Shown: positions 26,045 to 34,858, counted from the stretch's first letter. The stretch: DNA of 64,000 nucleotides from Geopsychrobacter electrodiphilus DSM 16401 (GCF_000384395.1 NZ_ARWE01000001.1:620001-684000); one strand, 5' to 3'. Made by a program: numbers and translations. Notes: generated by a model not told the origin, from the letters alone.

Positions 26045-29038
26045 ATGGATTGCGACATGTTGTATGCGGTTCAAGAGCGGATCAGTCTGAATACGGTTCG
26101 CTGCGGGAGCAATCTGGAGTGGCTGAAGGCCCAGATGCATCCCTATTTTTTTATCACCAACTCTGATCAGTTAGCGGCGCTGGCCAACCTTGCGAGCGGC
26201 CTGCACAATCTTGAAGAGAATCGCCGTCTGACCCTGCTCGATAAACAGGGGCTGCTGATGCTGGCCCAGGTCGCCGGCCCGGGTTCGTTGTACAAGGCTC
26301 TGCGCAGCTGCCCCGAACAGGATATCTCCTACCTGCAGATCAACTCCTCCTATGCCCCGATTCCCGGCACCGCTACCAAGCTGGAGGTGTTGCGCTTCGC
26401 GTCTGACGTTAAAAGCGATCAGGCGATTGCCGAGGCACCCGCGCCGACAATCCCCGCGGCGATTATGGATGCCGTCCTCGAGGCGTTTGCCCAAACCTAC
26501 GCCGACTTTGATGCCAGCCAGTGCGCAAGGTTGCTGCAGCTGCTGTGGTTGAATAACGAGACCTATGTCAAAATCTCCCCGGCGGATCGGGTCGCGCGGT
26601 TGCTCTGGCTTTACCAGCAGACCCTCAAGCATGAGGGGGTTTATCTGGCGGTCGAAGCAGCGGATGGCCTGGATGGTGCCATGGAATACCGGATTCTGTT
26701 CGGGGTCGGTAATCCGCCGCAGAAGGGTTTTCTGCCCCAGACCCTCGAAGTGTTCAAACGCCTCGGACTGAAGATTAAGCGCGCCTACGGGTTAAAGTTG
26801 AGTAACGGGGTACACCCCTATTTTCTGGCGACCTTTTATGCCAGCGCTGCAACCGCTGAGCCGCTCAAGCCGGGGTGTGAGCTGTTTGCCAGGTTGCAGG
26901 AGGAGCTGTATCACACCCAGATCCTGCCCGACAGCAGCCTGACTTACCGCCGCCTGGTGCTGCCGGGGCTTACCAGCGGCGCCGATGCCTCCTTGATTCG
27001 TGCCTTTATTGGCTTTTGTCACACCAACCTGGCGCATAATCATCCTGACAGCTTTGATCTCGAAGGGGTAATGCGCGCCTTTCACAACCATCCCGAGCTT
27101 TCGTTGCAACTGGTCAAGCTGTTCCGTACCCGCTTCGATCCCGCATCAACAGCTGAAGATCGTGATCAGCGGTATCAGCAGGTTCTGGATGAGACCATCA
27201 ACGCGATCGAAACTTTTACCAGCGGGCGTCGTTTCCTCGATCACTATCGGCGCACCATCTTCCGCTGTTGTTTGTCGTTGATCCGGCACACCCTGAAAAC
27301 CAATTTTTTCGTGCCGGAGAAACATGCCCTGGCCTTACGCATCGATCCGGCCTATTTGCAAGAGATCGGCGCCGAATTTACCGCCGATCTGCCCGCTGAG
27401 CGCCCCTTTCGCATCACCTATTTTTCCGGGCGTTACGGCTCCGGCTACCATATCGGCTTCTCCGATATCGCTCGCGGCGGCTGGCGCACCCTGATCACTC
27501 AGGGGCGCGACGATTACGTGACCGCGGCCAACACCCTGTTCCGCGAAAATTACGTGCTCGCCCACACCCAGCATCTCAAAAACAAAGATATTTATGAGGG
27601 CGGCTCAAAGCTGGTTGCGGTGCTGGACGCCGGCGGCGAGGACGATGCCGAACGGATCAGGCAGCGGCTCTACAAACTGCAATACGGCTTTATCAATGCC
27701 TTTCTGGATATATTCGTCACCGAAAACGGCGTCGCCAAAGATCCGCGTGTTGTCGATTATTATCGGGATGACGAACCGATTGAGCTTGGACCCGATGAAA
27801 ACATGCACGACAGCATGATTGAGCTGATCGCCCTCCAGACGGTTAAGCGCAACTATCTGCTCGGGGCAGGGATCATGTCGAGCAAACGGGTCGGGATTAA
27901 CCACAAGGAGTTCGGCGTCACCTCTTTGGGGGTGGTGCGTTTTGCCGAAATCACCCTGCAGGAGTTGGGGATCGATCCGCAGCGCGAGCCCTTCTCGGTC
28001 AAATTCACCGGCGGGCCGAATGGCGACGTTGCCGGCAATGCCATGCGCCTGCTCCTGGAACGCGCTCCGCAGGTTCAGATCAAGTTGATCGTCGACGGTA
28101 CTGCGGCACTCTTCGACCCGGAAGGAGCGGAACCTCAGGCTCTCAGTCAGATTGTGCTCAAGGATGACCTGCAGGGGTTTGATCCGACGGCCCTGCACCC
28201 TGGCGGGTTTATCCTCTATCGTCAGCAGAACCGCTGGGACGGGATGCGCAAGCTGTATAAAAAGCTGAGCTGCACCGCCGACGGGCTGCAGGAGAGCTGG
28301 ATCTCGAACGATGAGTTTTATCGCGAATATGACCATCTAATTTTCGCGGTGCCGACCGATCTGTTTATCCCTGGCGGTGGGCGACCCGAAACCGTAGATG
28401 ATAACAATTGGCAAGATTTTTTCGGCGCGGACGGTAAGCCCAACACGCGGGCGATTATCGAGGGTGCCAACTCCTTTATTACCCCGGCGGCGCGGATTAA
28501 CCTGCAAAAAGGCGGGGTGGTGATCATGCGCGACTGCTCGGCCAACAAGTGCGGGGTGATCTCCTCCTCTTATGAAATCATCGCCAACCTGCTGCTGAGC
28601 GATGAAGAGTTCCTGACGCATAAGCCGCGCTATGTTGCCGATGTCCTGTGCATTCTGCAGCAGCGTGCGGAGGAGGAGGCGCGCCTGATTTTCCGACGTC
28701 AGCGCGAGTCTCAGGGGGAACTGCTGTATACCGAGATCTCCGATGCGATCAGCAGAGAGATCAACGGGCATTACGCCAGGCTGTTTGATTTCTTCCGTGA
28801 TAATCCACACCTGTGTCAGGAGCCGCTTTATCTGCAGACCATCTATCGTCATCTGCCGGCTTTCGTTCGCGAAACGGAATTCGTGCGGCAGCGGGTTGCA
28901 GATCTGCCGGAAAAGATCAAACATGCAATTTTGGCGAGCGAAATTTCTTCCTCTATGGTCTATCTTGGTGGACAGCATTGCGACTTTCAGACCCGGATTG
29001 AAAACCATATGAAACGGCTCAGTTTACCCGCGGCTTAA
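26045..29038 (+). CDS. Large NAD-dependent glutamate dehydrogenase, about 1000-residue type
   Basis: Oxidatively deaminates glutamate to 2-oxoglutarate and ammonium with NAD+, regenerating the amino acceptor of GabT. The 997-residue length is far above hexameric GDH (about 450) and below the 1600-residue Pseudomonas type. Catalytic-core segments are KNKDIYEGGSKLV, GPDENMHDSMIELIA, FTGGPNGDVAGNAMRLL and EGANSFITPAARINLQ, followed by SANKCGVISSSYEI. The N-terminal 430 residues form a divergent, probably regulatory region. AGGAG precedes the ATG. It sits 110 bases after gabT behind a hairpin. Confidence 0.9.
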   Translation: MDCDMLYAVQERISLNTVRCGSNLEWLKAQMHPYFFITNSDQLAALANLASGLHNLEENRRLTLLDKQGLLMLAQVAGPGSLYKALRSCPEQDISYLQINSSYAPIPGTATKLEVLRFASDVKSDQAIAEAPAPTIPAAIMDAVLEAFAQTYADFDASQCARLLQLLWLNNETYVKISPADRVARLLWLYQQTLKHEGVYLAVEAADGLDGAMEYRILFGVGNPPQKGFLPQTLEVFKRLGLKIKRAYGLKLSNGVHPYFLATFYASAATAEPLKPGCELFARLQEELYHTQILPDSSLTYRRLVLPGLTSGADASLIRAFIGFCHTNLAHNHPDSFDLEGVMRAFHNHPELSLQLVKLFRTRFDPASTAEDRDQRYQQVLDETINAIETFTSGRRFLDHYRRTIFRCCLSLIRHTLKTNFFVPEKHALALRIDPAYLQEIGAEFTADLPAERPFRITYFSGRYGSGYHIGFSDIARGGWRTLITQGRDDYVTAANTLFRENYVLAHTQHLKNKDIYEGGSKLVAVLDAGGEDDAERIRQRLYKLQYGFINAFLDIFVTENGVAKDPRVVDYYRDDEPIELGPDENMHDSMIELIALQTVKRNYLLGAGIMSSKRVGINHKEFGVTSLGVVRFAEITLQELGIDPQREPFSVKFTGGPNGDVAGNAMRLLLERAPQVQIKLIVDGTAALFDPEGAEPQALSQIVLKDDLQGFDPTALHPGGFILYRQQNRWDGMRKLYKKLSCTADGLQESWISNDEFYREYDHLIFAVPTDLFIPGGGRPETVDDNNWQDFFGADGKPNTRAIIEGANSFITPAARINLQKGGVVIMRDCSANKCGVISSSYEIIANLLLSDEEFLTHKPRYVADVLCILQQRAEEEARLIFRRQRESQGELLYTEISDAISREINGHYARLFDFFRDNPHLCQEPLYLQTIYRHLPAFVRETEFVRQRVADLPEKIKHAILASEISSSMVYLGGQHCDFQTRIENHMKRLSLPAA

Positions 29039-29062
29039 AAGCGTCGCCTGGCAGGTGGTCTG

Positions 29063-29287
29063 ATGAATGTTGACGTCAAATTGGTAGGATTTTTTCAGAC
29101 GGGCCGCTTCAAACACAGGACTTGTGTCTATCCTGCGGGGGTGACGGCTCAGGAAATTTTTGACGATCTGCAGTTACCGACGCAACATTTAGGTATTATT
29201 CTGATCAATGGTCTGCATGCCAAAAGGGACAGGGTTTTAACTGAAGGCGATCAGCTGAGCCTTATGCCGCTTTTGGGTGGCGGCTGA
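29063..29287 (+). CDS. MoaD/ThiS-like small sulfur-carrier-type protein
   Basis: A 74-residue beta-grasp protein (VDVKLVGFFQTGRF, ILINGLHAKRDRVLTEGDQLSLMPLLGGG). The glycine-rich C-terminus is the hallmark of MoaD/ThiS carriers, which are adenylated and thiocarboxylated there; this one ends in three glycines instead of the usual two. It lies directly upstream of an aldehyde ferredoxin oxidoreductase, a common pairing, suggesting service to the tungsto- or molybdopterin cofactor. AGGTGG precedes the ATG. No other cofactor genes are in the window. Confidence 0.8.
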   Translation: MNVDVKLVGFFQTGRFKHRTCVYPAGVTAQEIFDDLQLPTQHLGIILINGLHAKRDRVLTEGDQLSLMPLLGGG

Positions 29288-29330
29288 TGACAATGGTTAC
29301 CAAATTTAATACAAAAGAGGTGAGTGACTT

Positions 29331-31181
29331 ATGAAATTTAAGACGACAGAGCCCGCATCCAATCCTTCAGACGTCAGCTATAAACGCTGCACGATTGATC
29401 TGGCGAAGGGCGATATCAGTTTTGCCGATCTTGCCTGCCGTAATCTGGAGGATGTGCTGGGTGGATTTGGCCGCTCCTTTCAGGATCTGGCCCTGCGGCA
29501 GATCGATCAAGCCTATTCTGAAAAGAACCCGCTGATCGTCAATGCCGGGCTTTTGACCGGATCTTCAGCTATGACCGCCTTGCGCACTTATTTCTCCGGC
29601 TACAGTCCGATCAAGGGGTCCAAAGCCGGCCGCCCCGCGGCGATGTGGTCGACCGGCAGCGGCAAGTTCGGCGCCAAGTTCAAGTGGACGGGCCTGGATG
29701 AACTGGTCTGCGAAAACCGCTCGGCCACGCCGGTCTATATACTAATCAAAGAGACCGCCGACGGACCGCAGGTCGAACTGAAACCGGCCGAACATCTGTG
29801 CGGACTCTCGACCCACGCCAAGATCATGGCGCTGCAAAAGGATTACCCCAACGCCCACTTCGCCGCCATCGGTCAGGCCGGCGAAAACTGGCAGCACAAC
29901 TATATGGGCGCGGTGGCGCTCTCGACCGAGAACCAGCTCAAGTCCGGTGAAGACAAGTGTCGCTTCGCCGGGCGCGGCGGCATGGGGAGCCTGATGGGCT
30001 ACAAGAATATCCTCGCCCTGGTCGCCGAGAGCAACGATAAGCTCGGCACGCTGAGCGAGGCGGTCAAAAAGGTCAACCTCAATGTTCTGAAAGGCGGTGG
30101 TTCGGCCCGCATCCAGCCGTTAAGTCGCGGCGGCGGGGGCGGCACCTGGGCGGCTTACGATGTGCTGCAGGAGTTTCATGCCGTGCCGTACAACAACTTC
30201 CGTCCGCAGGGGAATGCTCTGCCGGAGAAGCTGTTTCGGGCCAACGTTGAACCCGATTATCACATTCAGTCGCAGGCCTGCTACCGTTGCGGGATCACCT
30301 GCCACAATAATATTTCCGAAAAGAATGCCGATGGCGGCAAGGGGGAGTTCCTCGCCAAGTTCGATTATGAACCGCTCAACCTGCTCGGTACCAACCTCGG
30401 CATTCATGACGCCGGTCAGGCTGCGCGACTCATCCAGCTGGGGGACAACTACGGCATGGATTCGATCTCCCTCGGCGTGACCATCTCCTATGTTTTGGCC
30501 TACAATGAGCGCCATCCGCAGGCTCCGATTCTGAACGGTGCGACCTTCGGCGATTATGAGAAGATCCGCGCGTTGACCATTGCCGCCGGTGAGGGTACCT
30601 GCCCCGAGATCGGCCAGGGCTCGATGCGCCTCTCTGAGTCATTGGGCGAACCCGCTTATGCCTATCATGTCAAAGGGCTTGAACTCCCCGCTTACCAGCC
30701 CGAAACCAACCCCGGCTACGCCTGGGCCATCGCTGGCGGCCATATGTCCATGGGCACCTACGGACTTTTGACACGCGAAGGGAAGTCGGACCTCGAGTCC
30801 TGGGTCAAGGGGATCACCGAAGACAAGCTGCACATCGTCGGTTTCGATATGATCGGGCTGTGCAAGTTCTTCGATATCGCCAAAGGGATCGGCACCCAGA
30901 TGGTGGTCGACTGCCTGGAGAGCGAATTCGGCTTCAAGGTCAGTATCGAGGATCTGCGCGCCAGCGTACGCCGCGCCTTCCTGCGTGGTCTGGCGCTTGA
31001 ACTGCGCCAGGGCTACACCAAGGCCGAGTTCTGTCTCCCCGCCGAGGTGCACGAAAACCCGAATCCACACATCAAGCTGCCGAATATCACCAGCCCGGAG
31101 TTTATTGCTGAACTGGAGAAACGGGTGTGGGAGATTTTTGAGCCTGAGTTGGAAGGGTTGTTGGCTTTTCCCGAAGTCTAA
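29331..31181 (+). CDS. Aldehyde:ferredoxin oxidoreductase (tungstopterin)
   Basis: Oxidises aldehydes to carboxylates while reducing ferredoxin, using a bis-pterin tungsten (or Mo) centre and one 4Fe-4S cluster. The 616-residue length fits the AOR family. The cluster ligands are visible as CYRCGITC (Cys317, Cys320, Cys324) and a distal Cys511 in MIGLCKFF. Other family features are FAGRGGMGSLMGYKN, GTNLGIHDAGQAARL, and the C-terminal FCLPAEVHENPNPH. It is cytoplasmic and oxygen-sensitive, in line with an anaerobic host. Being downstream of gabT and GDH, its aldehyde could be succinic semialdehyde; that is inference. Confidence 0.92.
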   Translation: MKFKTTEPASNPSDVSYKRCTIDLAKGDISFADLACRNLEDVLGGFGRSFQDLALRQIDQAYSEKNPLIVNAGLLTGSSAMTALRTYFSGYSPIKGSKAGRPAAMWSTGSGKFGAKFKWTGLDELVCENRSATPVYILIKETADGPQVELKPAEHLCGLSTHAKIMALQKDYPNAHFAAIGQAGENWQHNYMGAVALSTENQLKSGEDKCRFAGRGGMGSLMGYKNILALVAESNDKLGTLSEAVKKVNLNVLKGGGSARIQPLSRGGGGGTWAAYDVLQEFHAVPYNNFRPQGNALPEKLFRANVEPDYHIQSQACYRCGITCHNNISEKNADGGKGEFLAKFDYEPLNLLGTNLGIHDAGQAARLIQLGDNYGMDSISLGVTISYVLAYNERHPQAPILNGATFGDYEKIRALTIAAGEGTCPEIGQGSMRLSESLGEPAYAYHVKGLELPAYQPETNPGYAWAIAGGHMSMGTYGLLTREGKSDLESWVKGITEDKLHIVGFDMIGLCKFFDIAKGIGTQMVVDCLESEFGFKVSIEDLRASVRRAFLRGLALELRQGYTKAEFCLPAEVHENPNPHIKLPNITSPEFIAELEKRVWEIFEPELEGLLAFPEV

Positions 31182-31375
31182 CTGCTGACCCATCATTTTT
31201 ATGGATACTGCGAAGGGCCCACCCTGGCAGAACAAGGGGATTACTTAATCTAGTGATGATTTGGTAAAACCTACTGTAATTTCCCTGGCCATCTGGACCT
31301 GGGAGATTACTAAGTTGATACCGGAGAAGACCCTCATGGCCCCTACTCGATACCGATGGGTGTGCTATTAATCCT

Positions 31376-31437
31376 GATAAATAAGAAACGCCCACTATAT
31401 GGCAATAGTGGGCGTTTGGCGTTCTATTTGATGGTGA
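31376..31437 (+). repeat. Hairpin-centred dispersed repeat, copy A
   Basis: GATAAATAAG is followed by the 13-bp stem AAACGCCCACTAT-ATGGCA-ATAGTGGGCGTTT (31386-31417) and then GGCGTTCTATTTGATGGTGA. The left TAAATA, the loop TGG(T/C)A and the right TGATGGTGA are shared with copies B to D; the stem sequence differs but stays paired. It may also terminate the AOR transcript. Confidence 0.7.
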
Positions 31438-31658
31438 CTTTTCAGAAAACAAAGGCTCAGTTCGTTTGTGAACCCGTCACGCTTGCCAATTGAAACCAAA
31501 GTCGACTCATATCTTCTCGGCAGCATACCCGTCGTATTAGACAATAATGTTGTGGGTGACGGAATCCGCAAGCGGTTTTATCCTCAATCTGCCGGGAAAC
31601 TTTGCCATCACACCTGTAAAATCAGTAGCTTGGCTCCAAATTTTCTAGGAGGAATTTG

Positions 31659-31674
31659 TGGCACGCTAGTTGCG
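31659..31674 (+). promoter_or_regulatory. Sigma-54 promoter of the outer-membrane protein gene
   Basis: TGGCACGCTAGTTGCG matches the full sigma-54 consensus TGGCACG-N4-TTGC with correct GG/GC spacing. It lies about 70 bases upstream of the start codon of the barrel protein at 31743. Confidence 0.82.
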
Positions 31675-31742
31675 CTTTCATCAAAGGTTAATAAATCGCT
31701 TAAATCGGTAAAGAGGAAGTTTTCTATTAATCAGGAGGTATT

Positions 31743-32354
31743 ATGAAAACCACAAGATTTCTGTTTTTGATTATCGCAGTTGCTCTGGTCAGTTTCTCAT
31801 CCGCAGCCTTTGCGGCGTCAGACGGTGACAATTACATGGCACTCAAGGCAGGAGTATATTCCCCCAGCGAATCTCACGACCTTAATAATTTCAACAATGG
31901 GGAGACCCATCACCTAGACAGCAAAACCGGGTTTGCCGGAGAGGTTGTCATCGGTCATTACTTCTTGCCCATCCTGGCCGTGGAGTTGGGCATCGGCTAT
32001 TTTGAGAGCAAGGGTTCCCCTGCGGCAGGATCAGGGGAATCGAAGCTTAAAGTCGTTCCGATAGTCGCCACAGGGAAAGTTTTTCTGCCCATCGGGGCCT
32101 TCGAGCCCTACGGTCTGTTTGGCATTGGCGCTTACATTTCCGACTTGGAGCTGAATGGCAATCTTAATGACTTCAATGGCTCGACCGAGACCACTTATGG
32201 ATTGCATGCAGGTGCCGGGTTCAATATCAATTTGTCTAATAATTATTTTGTTGGTTTGGAGGGAAAATACGTTTGGGCCGAGCCTTCTTTTGGCGGGGAC
32301 CATATCAACCTGGATGGGTTTGTTTCGACCGCAATAATCGGAACCAAATTCTAG
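31743..32354 (+). CDS. OmpW-like outer-membrane beta-barrel protein
   Basis: A 203-residue secreted protein with a Sec signal peptide (cleavage near AFAASD, about residue 24) and alternating-hydrophobic strands ending in phenylalanine (TAIIGTKF), the outer-membrane insertion signal. Segments YMALKAGVYSPSE, FAGEVVIGHYFLPILAVELG, PYGLFGIGAYISDLEL and GLHAGAGFNINLSNNYF resemble OmpW/OMP_b-brl barrels of about eight strands. AGGAGG is well placed before the ATG. A sigma-54 promoter precedes and a strong hairpin follows, so it is probably a single-gene unit. The transported or bound compound is unknown. Confidence 0.82.
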   Translation: MKTTRFLFLIIAVALVSFSSAAFAASDGDNYMALKAGVYSPSESHDLNNFNNGETHHLDSKTGFAGEVVIGHYFLPILAVELGIGYFESKGSPAAGSGESKLKVVPIVATGKVFLPIGAFEPYGLFGIGAYISDLELNGNLNDFNGSTETTYGLHAGAGFNINLSNNYFVGLEGKYVWAEPSFGGDHINLDGFVSTAIIGTKF

Positions 32355-32728
32355 AATCTGGTTTTCCAGTTCGCTCCGCCTACAAAATTAAATATCAGGG
32401 GGCCGGAGTAATCCGACAAGGACCAGAATAGACAACTATTCTGACCTGTAAGTTATGCCACACGAAACCATTAGAATGGAGAAGGGGGAATCGTTAGGTT
32501 CTCGTTGATCCTTATACATACTGAAACCCCGCCTGTATCGCAAGCGGGGTTTCAGTATGTGCAGGTCGTTAATTTTGAGGCAGGGGGACCGAAGGTGCTG
32601 CTCATGTCAATAAAAGGTGCGGTTGCTGCTGTTTAATTCTGTAATGCTATCATTGCACTATTAACTTTATGGTGATTTTTATGTTCAATTCTCTATCCAT
32701 CTACTCTTTTTAGGAGTCCACTGGTTAT
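32355..32728. other. Intergenic region with terminator
   Basis: No gene is seen in these 374 bases. The first half contains GGGGGCCGGAG and general sequence, the middle a strong hairpin terminator, and the last 100 bases become very AT-rich on entering the following foreign-looking gene. Confidence 0.5.
32516..32560 (+). terminator. Hairpin terminator after the outer-membrane protein gene
   Basis: ACATACTGAAACCCCGC and GCGGGGTTTCAGTATGT pair perfectly over 17 bases around an 11-base loop. The AAACCCC/GGGGTTT arms make it terminator-like in both directions although a long T run is absent. Confidence 0.65.
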
Positions 32729-33937
32729 ATGAAAACATTTCAATGCACTTGCAAAGATCATCCAACTCTATTTTTTGAAAGTAACCGTTGTCTTGCTTGC
32801 GACAGGATTGTTGGGATAGATGACGAGTTTAACCAAGTGGAGCCTTACAATCTAGATAAAGAAAGTGGGCAATTTTTTAAAGCAGCACAACCAGAAATTC
32901 GTTTTCAAAAATGTGATAACAATTCTCAATTCAAAGCCTGTAATGGCATGGTTGATTTAAGCACATTTGTTCCCGATGCCGACAAAGATGAAGTGTTGTG
33001 TTTTGCTTGTCGTTTTAACGAAACTATTCCGGATCTAACTATTGTTGATCACATTCCGTTGTGGAAAAAAATGGAAAAGGCAAAACGCCGTGCTTTGTAT
33101 ACATTAAACGCATTACCCATACCGCTTCTTAATATCAGTCAAGATCCAGAAAATGGATTAAGTTTTGATTTTATAACCGACCGTAACGTGAAAGATCACT
33201 TTGTCAGTAAGTTAACACATCTTGAAGCTGTGTTTACTGGTCATGATTGTGGTCACATAACTATTAACTTGGCCGAAGCTGACGACGTCGCACGTTCTAG
33301 TACAAAAATGGCCATGGGCGAAAATTATCGTACCGTGCTTGGGCATTTTCGCCATGAATTGGGTCATTATTATTTTGAACGATTAATTGCAAACTCTCCG
33401 AAAAAACACGCGTTGTGCAAACAATATTTTGGTGACGATGAATTAGATTACCAAGAAGCGATGGATCAACATTACGAGAAAGGTGCGCCAGGAAATTGGC
33501 ACGAAACGTTTGTTAGCGAATATGCCACCATGCATCCCTATGAAGACTGGGCAGAGACTTGGGCCCATTACATGCATATTATCGACACTTTAGAGACGGC
33601 ACAAAATTTTTCTATCACCGGTTCAACTTCTGGTAATGCTGCAAATAGTGAACAAGTCAGCAAATTACATTTACCCCAAGACCAACACTATTTTTCTATT
33701 CAAACACCGATTGCAATTATTCTAGATACCTGGATTGATTTTTCCATGGTCCTCAATTCATTAAACCGCAGCATGGGTTTGGATGATGCATATCCGTTTG
33801 TGTTAACTCAATCGGTACGTACAAAGTTGTCATTTATTCATCATGCCATTCATAATAGGCTAAATCAGTTACCTGTATTGGCGGCAGAAACGGAAAATAA
33901 TAAACTGAAATATGAAGCAATAACTCGTAGCCAATAA
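32729..33937 (+). CDS. Putative zinc-binding metallopeptidase, zinc-ribbon plus HExxH
   Basis: A 402-residue cytoplasmic protein with an N-terminal cysteine-rich segment (CTCKDH...CLACDRI and later CNGMVD...CFACRF) like a zinc ribbon, then a peptidase-type motif HELGHYY (His209, Glu210, His213). EDWAETWAHY (272-281) probably supplies the third metal ligand. This architecture matches the family annotated as putative zinc-binding peptidase (DUF2248-type); no substrate is known to me. The gene is much more AT-rich than its surroundings and uses AT-ending codons, a sign of recent transfer. A 12-G run lies just after it. Confidence 0.75.
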   Translation: MKTFQCTCKDHPTLFFESNRCLACDRIVGIDDEFNQVEPYNLDKESGQFFKAAQPEIRFQKCDNNSQFKACNGMVDLSTFVPDADKDEVLCFACRFNETIPDLTIVDHIPLWKKMEKAKRRALYTLNALPIPLLNISQDPENGLSFDFITDRNVKDHFVSKLTHLEAVFTGHDCGHITINLAEADDVARSSTKMAMGENYRTVLGHFRHELGHYYFERLIANSPKKHALCKQYFGDDELDYQEAMDQHYEKGAPGNWHETFVSEYATMHPYEDWAETWAHYMHIIDTLETAQNFSITGSTSGNAANSEQVSKLHLPQDQHYFSIQTPIAIILDTWIDFSMVLNSLNRSMGLDDAYPFVLTQSVRTKLSFIHHAIHNRLNQLPVLAAETENNKLKYEAITRSQ

Positions 33938-34338
33938 CAATATTTTAGGGGCCCGCTATGCGAATTGGCGCCGGGGGGGGGGGGAGATAGTTTCCCATTC
34001 ATATAAGCTGAGAGGAAAACTACATATCAGATTTTGATTTGAAGGTTTTTGAGGTCCAATACTCTGCGCAATTTTATTGCTGAACCTTCAATACGAGAAC
34101 GGCCCACGATTACCTGCCCGTAGGTCATTGGCGTTTTGTGGGGGGGTAAGTCTTGTCGGCTAGAAAGTGTCTCGGATTTTGTGCCACATTGTTTTTGAGT
34201 TAAAAATCTTAGTGAGTCTAAAATTGTTACATAGCCTGACATATGAGAAAATCCCGGCTAGATGCCAGACTATTCGGGGATTTGGTTATCTAAAGGTCCC
34301 CCATTTCCTAAAAATGTGGCAGGTAAGGAATTACGCTC
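33938..34338. other. 401-bp intergenic stretch with G12 tract and repeat fragment
   Basis: No gene is supported. It contains a run of 12 G at about 33973-33984, a run of 7 G near 34140, and a copy of the 18-bp GTCTYGGAYTTTGTGCCA-type repeat at 34169-34186. The long homopolymer is a possible sequencing or assembly weak point. Confidence 0.5.
34169..34186 (+). repeat. Dispersed 18-bp repeat, copy 1
   Basis: GTCTCGGATTTTGTGCCA. Near-identical copies lie at 37596-37613 and 41130-41147, all in gene-free stretches of the accessory region and in the same orientation. Similarity to the 41130 copy continues weakly for another 35 bases. Confidence 0.6.
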
Positions 34339-34605
34339 CTATTCGTAATGAGTCCACATTCGTAGAACCTTGATCGTTCTTATATCTTCCAGCACCTGGT
34401 AGACAAGCCGGCGCTGAATATTGATTCGGCGCGAATAGGCTCCAGCCAAGTCACCGACAAGCTTTTCATAAGGGGGTGGGGTCTGATATGGATTTTCAGC
34501 AATAATCCCGAGCAGTCTTTGAACTTTCAGTTTCATGCCTGATGCGGCTAACTTTTTAGCATCCTTTTGGGCCTGCTTGGTGTAAACAATTTTCCAGCTC
34601 ACCAA
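34339..34605 (-). CDS. YoeB/Txe-like toxin
   Basis: An 88-residue RelE-fold mRNA interferase of the YoeB/Txe type (WKIVYTKQAQKDAKKL, KVQRLLGIIAENPYQTPPPYEKL, YSRRINIQRRLVYQV, IKVLRMWTHYE). The C-terminal Arg, His and Tyr are the residues used for ribosome-dependent mRNA cleavage in YoeB. It overlaps its antitoxin gene by 7 bases, antitoxin first, the standard order. The complex represses its own promoter in known systems. Confidence 0.88.
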   Translation of the reverse strand: MVSWKIVYTKQAQKDAKKLAASGMKLKVQRLLGIIAENPYQTPPPYEKLVGDLAGAYSRRINIQRRLVYQVLEDIRTIKVLRMWTHYE

Positions 34606-34841
34606 TCAAGCTCCTCGTCGCACTGGTCGATAGGTGCTTGCATCCCTTCTATAATCGACTCTTTCATTCCAGGAAGTGAGTGGAGATAGAGCGTCTCTTG
34701 GACAGCCCTCCAGTCATCTTCTGAGATCAAGATTGCATTACCGCGCTTGCCCGTAATCTGTATCGGCTCATGCGTATCTGATACTTCATCGAGCAGTCGA
34801 TAGAGACTCTTTCTTGCTTCTGTCGCTGTGATTGTTGGCAT
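34599..34841 (-). CDS. YefM/Phd-like antitoxin
   Basis: An 80-residue Phd/YefM antitoxin. The N-terminal DNA-binding half (TITATEARKSLYRLLDEVSDTHEPIQITGKRG) is typical, and the acidic C-terminal tail (DQCDEELDW) would wrap the toxin. It precedes the toxin gene with a 7-base overlap. A palindrome GTACG-N6-CGTAC just upstream (34859-34874) is a likely autoregulatory operator. Confidence 0.9.
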   Translation of the reverse strand: MPTITATEARKSLYRLLDEVSDTHEPIQITGKRGNAILISEDDWRAVQETLYLHSLPGMKESIIEGMQAPIDQCDEELDW

Positions 34842-34858
34842 AACTGCCTCCTCTATTT

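Larger units (their letters stand above)
31182..31742. other. 561-bp intergenic region with repeat copy A and a sigma-54 promoter
   Basis: No convincing gene; a 92-codon frame from 31468 has no homology I recognise. It contains hairpin-repeat copy A and, near its end, a near-perfect sigma-54 promoter and a GGAGG ribosome-binding site for the following outer-membrane gene. No T-tract terminator directly after the AOR stop was seen. Confidence 0.5.
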
